From the NCBI GenBank assembly GCA_963735175.1, contig CAVTJX010000019.1, positions 110,419-174,418 on the forward strand: a DNA stretch of 64,000 bases. Reading direction: 5' to 3'. Position numbers and translations under genes: made by a program. The notes under the pieces were generated by a model that searched no databases, was not told the DNA's origin, and saw only the letters and a program-made list of their open reading frames with translations. Shown here piece after piece: positions 21,326-29,903 of this stretch; position 1 is the first letter of the stretch, and the number at the start of each line of letters is the position of its first letter. Source of the stretch: CAVTJX01 sp963735175. GTDB lineage: Bacteria; Electryoneota; RPQS01.

Positions 21326-22529
21326 CCAGTTCCCATTCCTGACTCAGCGAGTCCTGGAAACAATCGTCCAGCGTCCGCGTCGCTGCGACACGCGTCATCA
21401 GGGGTCAATGCCTCCACGGCTTGAAGAAAATCCGTAATCTCCTCCGGCCGGTTAAACGCCGCCACGCTCACCCGCAGCGTTCCCTGGTCCGGCGCGCCCC
21501 AGTGCCGGTGCGCTGCGGCGCGCAGTGCAGCCCGGCCCGGGTCTCGATTCCAAAGGAGTCTCGCAGCGCATAGGCCAGGTCTTCCGGCGCGCGACCCTGT
21601 CGCCAGAACGAGACGATTCCCGCCCGGCCGTCGTTCTGCGCCAGTGGCGACAAATGCAGGCCGGGAATCGCCGCCAGTCCGCGTCGCAGCATCTCCACCA
21701 ACCGGTGCCGATGGTTGCCGAGCGGGCTCAATCCCTGTTCAAGTACAAATCCGACTCCCGCCGACAAACCGGCAATTCCGGCGGCATTCGCTGTCCCCGC
21801 TTCATATTTCAACGGCAGTATGTCCGGCTGCAGCGGCTTTTCGCCGTGAACTCCTGTCCCACCGGTGACCAGCGGGGGTAATTCGCCATCCGGTACGATG
21901 AGCAGACCGGTACCGGACGGTCCATACAGACCCTTGTGTCCCGCCGCCGCGATGAACACCCGGCCGGGCAGGGTGCGATGGGACAATGGCACGGCGCCCG
22001 CGATCTGCGAGGCGTCGATCAACAGCGGAACGTTCTCCCGGGCCGCAATATGCGCGATCTCTTCCACCGGCTGAACGCAACCGGTGACGTTCGAAGCGTG
22101 CGTGACAACCACAAGTCGGGTTGCGGCGTTCAGGCGTCGCGCTATGTCCGCCGGATGGAGGAGGCCGTCTGCCTGCGGCGCAATCACCGTACAATGCGCA
22201 CCGTGGTCGCGGCACCGGTGTGCCAGCGGACGCAGGACAGAATTGTGATCCAACTCGCTGCAGATCGCCCCGTCACCCGGCTGCTGCAAACAGCCCTGAA
22301 TCACGAGGTTCAGAGCCAGCGTGGCCGATGGCGCCAAAATCACCCGGTTGTGATCGGAGACATCAAAGAGCTGAGCGATCCGCTGCCGGCACGTCTCCGA
22401 TGACACACCAGCTCCACTCGACCGCCCACGATCCTGTGGAATTTCCTGCAACATCTGCGTCACAGCCGCCAACACTTCGGGAGGCTTGGGATGGCTCGTG
22501 GCGGCGTTATTCAGATAAATGAGTTTCAT
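21322..22529 (-). CDS. Class V aminotransferase / cysteine desulfurase-like protein (one indel)
   Basis: This PLP enzyme has the NifS/Csd fold. It starts MKLIYLNNAATSHPKP, the typical N-terminus of cysteine desulfurase-family proteins. The PLP-binding part has LLIDASQIAGAVPL (Asp at 172) and the Schiff-base lysine in AAGHKGLYGPSGTGLL (K199). The catalytic-loop Cys appears as GLHCAPQ. There a missing G (about 21515) breaks the frame; after it the family ending AHRHWGAPDQGTLRVSVAAF follows. In that frame the stop overlaps the next gene's ATG. It may be a desulfurase or selenocysteine lyase-like enzyme. The partner genes are not Isc or Suf proteins, so its role is open. Confidence 0.82.
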
Positions 22530-23008
22530 ATTATGACACGTCGGGGAATTTCTGCAAATCCAAGGCCACGTCGAGATGCGTTCTGATATTCAACTGTAAT
22601 TAATCAATCAACATAGTTTCGCTATTGCAACGGACGCGGAATGCCGCGTATATCGGCAATTTATATCGGGATTTCGGTTACGGAGATCCAGTAAATCAAA
22701 TTATCTTCGAAATCCGCCTTGAAAAGGCAGAACATTTTCCCGGATTGTCGCTCCAATCTCATTAGCTGCATTCGGCGAGGACGCTGCATACGGATCCTCT
22801 TGAATTGCTTTTTTCAGGATTTTTATTAGATTGTAAGCGGCTACACCCAATATCTCCGCATCTTTCTCCGTTTTCCGCCGGTCGCTTGCCTTGAAACTCC
22901 GCCGCTGCGATATCCCGTGGCCGAGTATCTTGGTGGCTTCGAGCCACACACGTCTTTCCGCATCAACGTTCTCCGCACTCTTTCCATATTCATCTGCGAG
23001 GCACCCCC
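22530..23008. other. Divergent intergenic region with AT-rich core
   Basis: This separates the minus-strand aminotransferase operon from the plus-strand M16 peptidase. From about 22570 to 22700 it is AT-rich and non-coding on both strands, a likely site for divergent promoters. The second half contains a weak minus-strand ORF listed separately. Confidence 0.4.
22701..22949 (-). CDS. Possible small hypothetical protein (82 aa)
   Basis: With a GTG start this frame reads VWLEATKILGHGISQRRSF and ends ENVLPFQGGFRR, with a helical middle (EILGVAAYNLIKILKKAI). The composition is protein-like and the base usage more AT-rich than its neighbours, which could mark a transferred or remnant gene. The start is weak, and the frame stays open into the M16 gene on the other strand. 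It could be chance. Confidence 0.22.
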   Translation of the reverse strand: MWLEATKILGHGISQRRSFKASDRRKTEKDAEILGVAAYNLIKILKKAIQEDPYAASSPNAANEIGATIRENVLPFQGGFRR

Positions 23009-25738
23009 ATGAAATTGTTCCATCGCACGGCATGGTTTGTGATGCTGCTGACGGTCGTGGCAACCGTAGCCTTCGGGCAAAAACTGCCGGAAATTCGTTA
23101 TGAGAAATATCAGTTGTCCAATGGCCTCGACGTGATCCTCTACGAGGATCATTCCTTGCCCACGGCCACAGTCAACTTCTGGTATCACGTCGGCTCGAAA
23201 AATGAAAAGCCCGGCCATACCGGCTTCGCCCATCTGTTCGAGCACCTGATGTTCGAAGGCAGCGAGCATCACCCCGAAGACTTTACGCCGTGGCTGGAGA
23301 GCGTCGGCGGCGATAACAACGCCTCGACGAGCGAAGACCGCACCAACTACTTCGAGACGCTGCCCGTAAACCAACTCGAGCGCATGCTGTGGCTCGAATC
23401 CGACCGTATGGGCTTTTTGCCTCCGGCCATCTCCCAGAAGAGTCTCGACACCCAGCGCGACGTGGTGAAGAACGAACGCCGCCAGCGGATGGACAATGAG
23501 CCGTACGCCAAGGGTTACGAACTGACGCTCAGCGCGATCTATCCCCCGACCCATCCCTACTCCTGGCCCGTGATCGGCAGCATGGAAGACCTCGAACGCG
23601 CCAGTTTGCAGGACGTGAAAGATTTCTTCACCGAATACTACGCCCCGAACAACGCCTCGCTCGTCGTTGCCGGTGATATCAATCCCGCGCAGGTGAAAGA
23701 GTGGGTGGAAAAATATTTCGGCCCGCTGCCCAGCGGCCAGCCCATCGAACGCATTGCGCAGTGGATTCCCACGGTTGACGGCGTGAAACGCATCAACGCC
23801 GAAGATCGCGTGGAACTGGCCCGCTTCAGCGTCAACTGGCCGTCGCCCGCGATGTATCAACCTGGTGACGCCGATCTCGATCTGTTCGCCAACGTGCTTG
23901 CCGGCGGCAAGACATCGCGGCTCTACAAGGCCCTCGTCTACGACCGTCAGATTGCCCAGGACGTGTCGGCCTACCAGAATTCCAACGAGATCAACAGCGT
24001 CTTCACCATCGACGTCACGGCCAAGCCGGGCCATTCGCTGGACGAGATCGAAACTGCGGTGAACGAACTCGTTGACGAACTGCTGACGAAGGGCTTCACC
24101 AAGGGCGAACTGGAAAACGCGAAGACCGTTTACGAAGCCGGTTACGTGCGCTCGCTGCAGAATGTTCACAACATTGCCGACCAGCTCAACGAGTACAACA
24201 CATTCTTCGGCGATCCGGGCCGCTTCCAGTGGGACCTTGACCGCTACAATAACGCCACCGCCGAGAGCGTGCTTACCGCCGGCCGCCGGTATCTGAAACC
24301 CGACGCCAAGGTGATCGTCAATATCTATCCGCAGGGCGATTTCGAAGCGGCGAAGACTGAAGTTAACCGTACGCAGATGCCCGGCGCTGGCGCCGAGCCG
24401 AGCTTTACCCCGCCCGCAATCCAGCGCGCCAAGCTTTCGAACGGCATGGACCTGCTGCTTGTCGAAAAGCACAATCTGCCGCTGATCCAGACGAATATCG
24501 TGATGAAGAGCGGCTGGGCAGCCGACCCCGCCGACAAGCCGGGCAGCGCGGCCCTCACCGCCGACATGCTCGACGAAGGCACGAAGACGAAAGACGCACT
24601 CCAGATTTCCGAGACGGCCAAGTCCATCGGCGCCAGCCTCGGCACGTCCAGCTCCTTCGACGGTTCGTTCGTCAATCTGAACGTGCTGAAGAAGAACTAC
24701 GACAAGGGCCTCGAGTTGATGACGGACGTCCTCTTGAATCCGACGTTCTCCGAGAAGGAACTCGAACGCCTGCGCATGAATTACCTCGGGCGCATCATGC
24801 AGGAAGGGCGCGAACCCGTCACCTCGGCGTTCAAGACCTATTACCGCCTGCTGTTCGGCCCGGGCCATCCCTACGGCCAGCCGCAGACCGGTTCGGGCAC
24901 CGAAAGCTCGATCAAGGCCATCACCCGTGACGACCTCGTCAACTACTACAAAGCCAATTACCTGTCGAACAACGCCGCCGTGGTGGTGGTCGGCGATATC
25001 ACGCTCACCGAAGCCAAGGCGAAGCTCGACAAGGCGCTGGCCAAGTGGTCCACCGGCACCGTGGCCGCGCTGAGCGTGCCGACGCCCGCGCCGCTGGCAA
25101 AGACGCGCATCGTCATCGTCGACAAGAAGGACGCTCCGCAGAGCGTGGTCGTGTTGGGCAATGTCGGCATCAAGCGCAGCGATCCCGACTTCATTCCCAC
25201 CGCCGTGATGAATACGGTCCTCGGCGGGCAGTTCACCAGCCGCCTCAATCTCAATCTGCGCGAGGACAAGGGCTACACCTACGGCGCGGGTTCGGGCTTC
25301 GGCGCGCGCCGCTTCAACGGCCCGTTCATCGCCTACGCCATGGTGCAGACCGAAGTCACCGACAAGGCGATCACGGAGTTCGTAAAGGAATTGAAAGGCG
25401 TCGCCGGCGACAAACCGCTCACCCAGGATGAACTTACCGCCGGCAAGAACAATCTCATCAAGGGCTATCCGCAGAATTTCGAGACCATTAATGCCGTTGC
25501 CGGACAGCTTGGCAACATGGTCCTGATGGAATTGCCGCAGGATGAGTGGACGACCTATACCACCCGCGTGCAGGAGGTGGACGTCGCCAAGGCCACGACC
25601 GCGGCCAAGGCGCACATCGCAGCCGATGCGTTGCTCATCGTTGTCGTCGGCGACCGGACCAAAATCGAAGATAGCCTGAAGAAGCTGAATCTCGGTGATG
25701 TCGAAGTCCTGAATCCCGAGCAGCTTTCGACAAAGTAA
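23009..25738 (+). CDS. M16-family zinc peptidase, two-domain, exported
   Basis: This is a pitrilysin-type metallopeptidase of 909 residues. A signal peptide (MKLFHRTAWFVMLLTVVATV, cleaved after AFG) directs it to the periplasm or beyond. The inverted zinc motif HLFEH occupies residues 75-79, and the third ligand Glu is near 156 (VVKNERRQRMDNEPY). The second M16 repeat begins near 475 (RAKLSNGMDLLLVEK) and lacks HxxEH, as in inactive C-terminal halves. GYTYGAGSGFGAR is the conserved C-terminal motif. The clamshell architecture normally degrades short peptides. It stands alone, ending in a strong terminator. The reading frame is intact. Confidence 0.92.
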   Translation: MKLFHRTAWFVMLLTVVATVAFGQKLPEIRYEKYQLSNGLDVILYEDHSLPTATVNFWYHVGSKNEKPGHTGFAHLFEHLMFEGSEHHPEDFTPWLESVGGDNNASTSEDRTNYFETLPVNQLERMLWLESDRMGFLPPAISQKSLDTQRDVVKNERRQRMDNEPYAKGYELTLSAIYPPTHPYSWPVIGSMEDLERASLQDVKDFFTEYYAPNNASLVVAGDINPAQVKEWVEKYFGPLPSGQPIERIAQWIPTVDGVKRINAEDRVELARFSVNWPSPAMYQPGDADLDLFANVLAGGKTSRLYKALVYDRQIAQDVSAYQNSNEINSVFTIDVTAKPGHSLDEIETAVNELVDELLTKGFTKGELENAKTVYEAGYVRSLQNVHNIADQLNEYNTFFGDPGRFQWDLDRYNNATAESVLTAGRRYLKPDAKVIVNIYPQGDFEAAKTEVNRTQMPGAGAEPSFTPPAIQRAKLSNGMDLLLVEKHNLPLIQTNIVMKSGWAADPADKPGSAALTADMLDEGTKTKDALQISETAKSIGASLGTSSSFDGSFVNLNVLKKNYDKGLELMTDVLLNPTFSEKELERLRMNYLGRIMQEGREPVTSAFKTYYRLLFGPGHPYGQPQTGSGTESSIKAITRDDLVNYYKANYLSNNAAVVVVGDITLTEAKAKLDKALAKWSTGTVAALSVPTPAPLAKTRIVIVDKKDAPQSVVVLGNVGIKRSDPDFIPTAVMNTVLGGQFTSRLNLNLREDKGYTYGAGSGFGARRFNGPFIAYAMVQTEVTDKAITEFVKELKGVAGDKPLTQDELTAGKNNLIKGYPQNFETINAVAGQLGNMVLMELPQDEWTTYTTRVQEVDVAKATTAAKAHIAADALLIVVVGDRTKIEDSLKKLNLGDVEVLNPEQLSTK

Positions 25739-25758
25739 CCGCGGTTCTACTACGCATG

Positions 25759-25792
25759 AAAAACGGGCGGCCCGCAAGGGTCGCCCGTTTTT
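25759..25792 (+). terminator. Terminator after the M16 peptidase gene
   Basis: The arms AAAAACGGGCGGCCC and GGGTCGCCCGTTTTT surround a GCAA tetraloop and end in five T. The A-tract on the left arm makes it usable from both directions. Confidence 0.8.
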
Positions 25793-25800
25793 ACGTGTAA

Positions 25801-25837
25801 TCTCCCCCCGCTGGCGGGGGGATTAAGGGGGGTGGGA
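25801..25837. repeat. Palindromic repeat, family of CCCCC-N-GGGGG...TTAAGGGGGG
   Basis: The sequence TCTCCCCCCGCTGGCGGGGGGATTAAGGGGGG lies just after the gatD stop. It shares its flank (GGGGGGATTAAGGGGGG) with the inverted repeats at 27339-27465 but has a different palindrome core (GCTGGC instead of TACGTA). Confidence 0.65.
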
Positions 25838-25847
25838 GAGTATTCTC

Positions 25848-27260
25848 TTACCGCCGGTGCTTCAGCAGGAACTGCTCGATTTCCGGCAGACCGCCCTGCA
25901 TAATCAGGTAGCCGTCGATGGGCTCACGATCCGTCAGCTCGCCGCAGAATGGTGTCAGCATCAATTCCTTTACCTGCTCACGGTCGTGCGTGTGACCCAG
26001 CGCCCAGCCGAGTTTCACGTAGGCCGTTTCCGGCAGCATGTTACCCCCCGGAACGACGCCCAAATCCATGATGTCGCGGCCGGTGTCGTAGACATACATC
26101 TGCACGTAGCCCCACAGCGTCTCCACCGTCATATAGATGTGGACTCCGGCATCCACCGCGCGCTTCACCGCAGGATAGAGCGGCTTGTTGAAGTGCCCGA
26201 GGCCCGTGCCCGCCATCACGATCCCCTTATACCCGTGGTCCACGAGGGAGTCGATGATGTCCGGCTTCATGTTCGGGTAATAGTAGAGAATCGTCACCCG
26301 GTCGTCGAACACCGCGTCGAGTTTCACTTGCCGGGTCTTATCGCGGCGGCGGTAATCGGTCTTGATATGCACGATTTCGCCGTTGCGCACCGTTGCCATG
26401 GGTGTGTCGGAGATCGTGCGGAAGGTCGAGCGGTAGGACGAGTGCATTTTGCGCACGCGCGTGCCGCGGTGAAGCAGGTTGTACTGGTCCGAGGTCGGCC
26501 CGAACATGCACACCAGCACTTCGGCGATGTCGCCGTGGCCCGCCGCATAGGTCGCTTCGATCAGATTTGCCGCCGCGTCCGACGAGGGCCGGTCCGAAGA
26601 GCGCTGTGAGCCCACCATGATAATCGGCACCGGCGAGTCCTGCACCATGAAGCTCAGAGCCGCCGACGTGTAGTGCATCGTATCCGTGCCGTGGCCGATC
26701 ACGATCCCGTCGGCCCCGCCGTCGATCTCGGCTTTGATGGCCTGGGCCGTGCCGATCCACGCCTCGGGCGTCATGTTCTCCGAGAAGATCGCATAAATGC
26801 GCTTGGTGGTAAGGTTGGCGATGTCCGCCAATTCCGGCACCGCGCCGTAAAGTTCGCCCGGCGAAAAGGCGGGAATCACCGCGCCCGTGCGGTAGTCAAG
26901 GCGGCTGGCGATGGTGCCGCCGGTGCCGAGCAGCGTAACGTTCGGTTTGACCGGATCGTAGGGAAACGCCTTCTCGGGAATCTTGTAATTCGCCTTCTTA
27001 TAGCCCGTTTCCGTGATCGTCGTGATGCGGTCGACGTGGATGCCCACGTTGTAGCCGGTAATCAGCTTGAGCACGATATGATACGGGTTGGCCGATTCCG
27101 TGCGCGGCAGGATCAGGCCCTCGTAGAGGCCGTCGAGCGTGTCCACGCGCACGTCCGACCAGACGCGCACTTTATTCTTCAGGAGCACGGCCAGCGCATC
27201 ACCGCGGTAGCCGGGGAAATCTTCTTTAATCTGTTCCGCCGTCAAAGTCACAGAGGTCAT
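25848..27260 (-). CDS. gatD: Glu-tRNA(Gln) amidotransferase subunit D, archaeal type
   Basis: GatD is the L-asparaginase-like subunit that releases ammonia for GatE, which amidates Glu-tRNA(Gln). The 470-residue protein has an N-terminal barrel (about 1-100) followed by an asparaginase domain. The catalytic motifs are LLGTGGTIASRLDY (TGGT near 113) and IVIGHGTDTMHYTSAAL (HGTDT near 190). GPTSDQYNLLHRGTRVRKMH is also characteristic of GatD rather than plain asparaginase. Together with the nearby gatE it forms a complete pair. GatDE has been regarded as an archaeal system, so its presence beside clearly bacterial genes is notable. A DUF559 gene lies between it and gatE on the same strand. Confidence 0.92.
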   Translation of the reverse strand: MTSVTLTAEQIKEDFPGYRGDALAVLLKNKVRVWSDVRVDTLDGLYEGLILPRTESANPYHIVLKLITGYNVGIHVDRITTITETGYKKANYKIPEKAFPYDPVKPNVTLLGTGGTIASRLDYRTGAVIPAFSPGELYGAVPELADIANLTTKRIYAIFSENMTPEAWIGTAQAIKAEIDGGADGIVIGHGTDTMHYTSAALSFMVQDSPVPIIMVGSQRSSDRPSSDAAANLIEATYAAGHGDIAEVLVCMFGPTSDQYNLLHRGTRVRKMHSSYRSTFRTISDTPMATVRNGEIVHIKTDYRRRDKTRQVKLDAVFDDRVTILYYYPNMKPDIIDSLVDHGYKGIVMAGTGLGHFNKPLYPAVKRAVDAGVHIYMTVETLWGYVQMYVYDTGRDIMDLGVVPGGNMLPETAYVKLGWALGHTHDREQVKELMLTPFCGELTDREPIDGYLIMQGGLPEIEQFLLKHRR

Positions 27261-27338
27261 GGGAGGGGTATCGGAAAAATGCGGATGAAAGTAATGAAAA
27301 CGGAGATGCCAAGGTTGATCAGGTGAGCGCCGTCACGT

Positions 27339-27465
27339 TTCCCCCCTTAGTCCCCCCACTACGTAGGGGGAAATAGAAACGAAAGCGAATTGCGCTCGCA
27401 TCGAGGGTAATCTTCCGAATGGGAATCGGGTCTCCCCCTACGTAGTGGGGGGATTAAGGGGGGAA
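27339..27465. repeat. Pair of 33-bp inverted repeats flanking about 60 bp, between gatD and DUF559
   Basis: The left arm (27339-27371) and right arm (27433-27465) are reverse complements with one mismatch. Each contains its own palindrome around CCCCCTACGTAGTGGGGG. The right arm forms the last codons of the DUF559 gene (...SPLNPPTT). The layout resembles a MITE or a REP doublet. A third relative lies at 25801-25837. Confidence 0.7.
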
Positions 27466-27818
27466 GCCAAAACGCCAGTGATATCCTTCAATACCGAGTT
27501 CAAATCGTGAAGCACATCCGCATTCCAGTATCGGCGGATGCGAAGGCCTTTCCGTTCAAAGTACTCTGCTCGTTCGTGATCATGCTGTCGGGCCGCGTCA
27601 GTGCCGTGAACACTGCCGTCCACCTCGATAATCAACTTTGCATCGTCACAATAGAAATCGACGATATAAGGTCCAAGCGGATGCTGGCGGCGGAAACGTA
27701 CTCCCAGTTGATTGTGACGCAAGGCGCGCCAGAGTGTATGCTCTGCCAATGTCGGCTGATATCGCATCGCTTGCGCTTGCGCCCAGTGCTCGTGGGGAAC
27801 ATTCGGCCATCGCTTCAT
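27438..27818 (-). CDS. DUF559 (Vsr/REase-fold) endonuclease-domain protein
   Basis: This 126-residue protein matches the DUF559 pattern: a basic helical start (TLAEHTLWRALRHNQLGVRF), then the nuclease core RRQHPLGPYIVDFYCDDAKL with the Asp of the PD-(D/E)xK-like site, then LIIEVDGSVHG with Glu and Asp. It ends with a helix containing YFERKGLRIRRYWN. The substrate is unknown; relatives are compared with very-short-patch repair nucleases. It interrupts the gatE-gatD pair, and its last codons lie inside a palindromic repeat, which suggests arrival as a small mobile unit (inference). It starts 99 bases after the gatE stop. Confidence 0.85.
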   Translation of the reverse strand: MKRWPNVPHEHWAQAQAMRYQPTLAEHTLWRALRHNQLGVRFRRQHPLGPYIVDFYCDDAKLIIEVDGSVHGTDAARQHDHERAEYFERKGLRIRRYWNADVLHDLNSVLKDITGVLASPLNPPTT

Positions 27819-27917
27819 GTCGCGCCTCCGGCGGAGGTGAACCGGCGTGAACGAACCGCTACATATCAGAAGATCCCCGCTGCGTGCTCACCTCCTGCAA
27901 GCACTTTGATCAGTGGA

Positions 27918-29903
27918 CTAAGTGCGTTTCCTGCTCTTCGCTTGCGGCGCGGTAGCAGGATGGATGCCGTTTTTACCGGGGACAGGAGTCGCGGCGAGCA
28001 GCGTGGCCGCCTGTTGGCCGGGTACACGACCCGCGGGACGCTGTATCTGGCCCATCAGCCAGCGCACGCGCGCTTCGGCGTCGGTGCTGCGCCCGTGCAT
28101 GTGCGCCAGCGATTCCGCCAGCGGCTGCCATTCGTCCGCTGGCAGCGGCAGCATCTGCTGCTTGGCCGCAATCGCCAGCCATTCCGCGCCGGGCCGGCGC
28201 GCGCGCAGCCGGATCAGCGCCGGCACCGCCTCCCAATGCAGTTCGCCCGCGCGCAGATGATCGAACAGCCGCCGCCATGCCAGCTCCGAAATCTTTTCCG
28301 GCGCGCCGCCCTTGCGCTTGACCGCCCGCACTTCCATCACAAACACGCGGGCCACGCGGTTGGGCGGCAACGGACCGTCTTCCTGAATCCGGTTGTAGAG
28401 TCCATAATAGGGGGATGCGATCAAGCCGGCGGCCAGCTCGGCACTCATGCCCGCGTCCAGCAGCTTGGCGCGCCTGAGCCACGGCGCCTCGGGAAGCTGG
28501 GCGCGAATGCGGGCCACGCGCTCCTGCGCGATCTCCGTCGGCGGCGTGTCGGTATCGGGATACATGCGGTTCGGTCCCGCCAGCAGCCTTTCGAAATCCG
28601 TCCACCCGCCCTTGCGCCATTGTCGCGTTTCCGAGGGTACGCCCTGTGTCGCTTCGCGGATGCGAGCCACGGTTTCATTGATGGCCGTGGTCACGTCCGC
28701 GGCGGGGCCATAGAGCACAATCACCACGTCCTGTGGCTGCGCGCCGGTAATCGCGCGGACGCCCGTCCGCTCTTCGGGGAAGAGCGCGAATTCGCCGTCG
28801 GTATCGGTATGGAAAATATTCGGCAGCTCGTCGAGACAGGCAATCACGCGCACGCGCCCTGAAATTTCGTGAGCAAAGGTGCGCCCCGGCTGCACGTCGG
28901 CGGGCAACAGCCCCGCTATGCCCGGCACGCGCACGGCCACAATTCGCTGCCGCTGCTCCAGGGCGTGCGCCAGTTGCGGCGTGCGGAAGTGGATTTGCTC
29001 GGGGGGCAGTTCATGCACCGAATACTCCAAGGTTTTCTCGGTGATTCCGCGCTGCTGAAGCATCTCGCGCAGTTCGAGCAGCCGCTTTTGGCGATACGCT
29101 TCAATCGAGACCAGCCGCGGGAACAGCGGGATTCGCGGCACACCCTTGATTTCCACGCGGGTGCTGCCGGTAATCGATACATTCACGTCCTGCCGCACGC
29201 TGCCGATGCCGCGCCGGACTTTGCCCGTCGCGCGCAAAATCTGCGAAATCAACTGCCCCGCTTCCGCGACTTCATACGGATGGTAGAGCTCCGAGCGCGT
29301 CACGACTTCGATCAGCGGCATTCCCAGCCGGTCGGTGCGGAACTGAATCTGATGCCGCACGTCCGACACTTCGCGGCAGGCATCCTCTTCGAGGCCGAGC
29401 TGAATGATCCCCAGCGTGCGGCCCTTGAAGGGAATGCCGCCCGAAACGCCCACCAGCGTCGTGCGCTGAAAACCCGTGGGAATCGAACCGTCGAGGTATT
29501 GCTTGCGCGCGATGTGCGCTTCGCCCACAATCTGGCAGCCGCAGAGCATTGCGATCTCAATCGCGATGTCCACCGCCTTTTGGTCGATGGGGAAGGGCGG
29601 GGTGTCGTCCATCTCGTAGGTGCACACCGAGTCCTTGTTCAAGAGATAAATGATCTCTTTTTTCGTCTTGAACTCCATCAGCGCGCAGGGATCGTATTCG
29701 CCGAGCTCCGAGAGCGTGGGCCGCATGTGGCGCAGCACTTCGGCGTCCACTTTAGTGGAATAATGGCCGGCCGGGCAGTGGCAGAACAGCTTGCGCGTCG
29801 TCAGGATCTGGTGATGAACTTCCAGACCACAGCGAAAGCCCAGGGCTTTATAATCGAGGTCGAGAATCTGAAAGAGATTGTCAGCGGCAGCAGCAGGGGG
29901 CAT
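27918..29903 (-). CDS. gatE: Glu-tRNA(Gln) amidotransferase subunit E, archaeal type
   Basis: GatE binds misacylated Glu-tRNA(Gln), phosphorylates the glutamyl group and amidates it with ammonia from GatD. The protein is about 661 residues. The N-terminal GatB/E-like kinase domain has LGFRCGLEVHHQILTTRKLF, DDTPPFPIDQKAVDIA and RQDVNVSITGSTRVEIKGV. The AspRS-like insertion (GAD) domain that distinguishes GatE from GatB follows (VRVPGIAGLLPADVQPGRTF, LPNIFHTDTDGEF). A helical/YqeY-type tail closes it (RRLFDHLRAGELHW). I prefer the ATG giving MPPAAAADNLF over an upstream in-frame start at 29987; neither has a clear Shine-Dalgarno. The residues after about 635 are low-complexity. Confidence 0.93.
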   Translation of the reverse strand: MPPAAAADNLFQILDLDYKALGFRCGLEVHHQILTTRKLFCHCPAGHYSTKVDAEVLRHMRPTLSELGEYDPCALMEFKTKKEIIYLLNKDSVCTYEMDDTPPFPIDQKAVDIAIEIAMLCGCQIVGEAHIARKQYLDGSIPTGFQRTTLVGVSGGIPFKGRTLGIIQLGLEEDACREVSDVRHQIQFRTDRLGMPLIEVVTRSELYHPYEVAEAGQLISQILRATGKVRRGIGSVRQDVNVSITGSTRVEIKGVPRIPLFPRLVSIEAYRQKRLLELREMLQQRGITEKTLEYSVHELPPEQIHFRTPQLAHALEQRQRIVAVRVPGIAGLLPADVQPGRTFAHEISGRVRVIACLDELPNIFHTDTDGEFALFPEERTGVRAITGAQPQDVVIVLYGPAADVTTAINETVARIREATQGVPSETRQWRKGGWTDFERLLAGPNRMYPDTDTPPTEIAQERVARIRAQLPEAPWLRRAKLLDAGMSAELAAGLIASPYYGLYNRIQEDGPLPPNRVARVFVMEVRAVKRKGGAPEKISELAWRRLFDHLRAGELHWEAVPALIRLRARRPGAEWLAIAAKQQMLPLPADEWQPLAESLAHMHGRSTDAEARVRWLMGQIQRPAGRVPGQQAATLLAATPVPGKNGIHPATAPQAKSRKRT

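Noticed and set aside
21195..21398. Separate small minus-strand ORF beginning MTRVAATRTLDDCFQDSL
   Set aside because: Its ATG would overlap the aminotransferase C-terminus in the wrong frame. Once the indel near 21515 is corrected, the aminotransferase frame covers this stretch and ends with an ATGA overlap to the next gene.
22841..25777. A 978-codon open frame on the minus strand across the M16 peptidase gene
   Set aside because: It is the antisense shadow of a GC-rich gene: the plus strand encodes a clear two-domain M16 protein with signal peptide and HLFEH, and the minus translation is His/Gly/Arg-rich with no domain.
27339..27465. CRISPR-like array
   Set aside because: There are only two inverted arms around one 60-bp spacer and no direct repeats or cas genes, so it is an inverted-repeat element rather than a CRISPR array.
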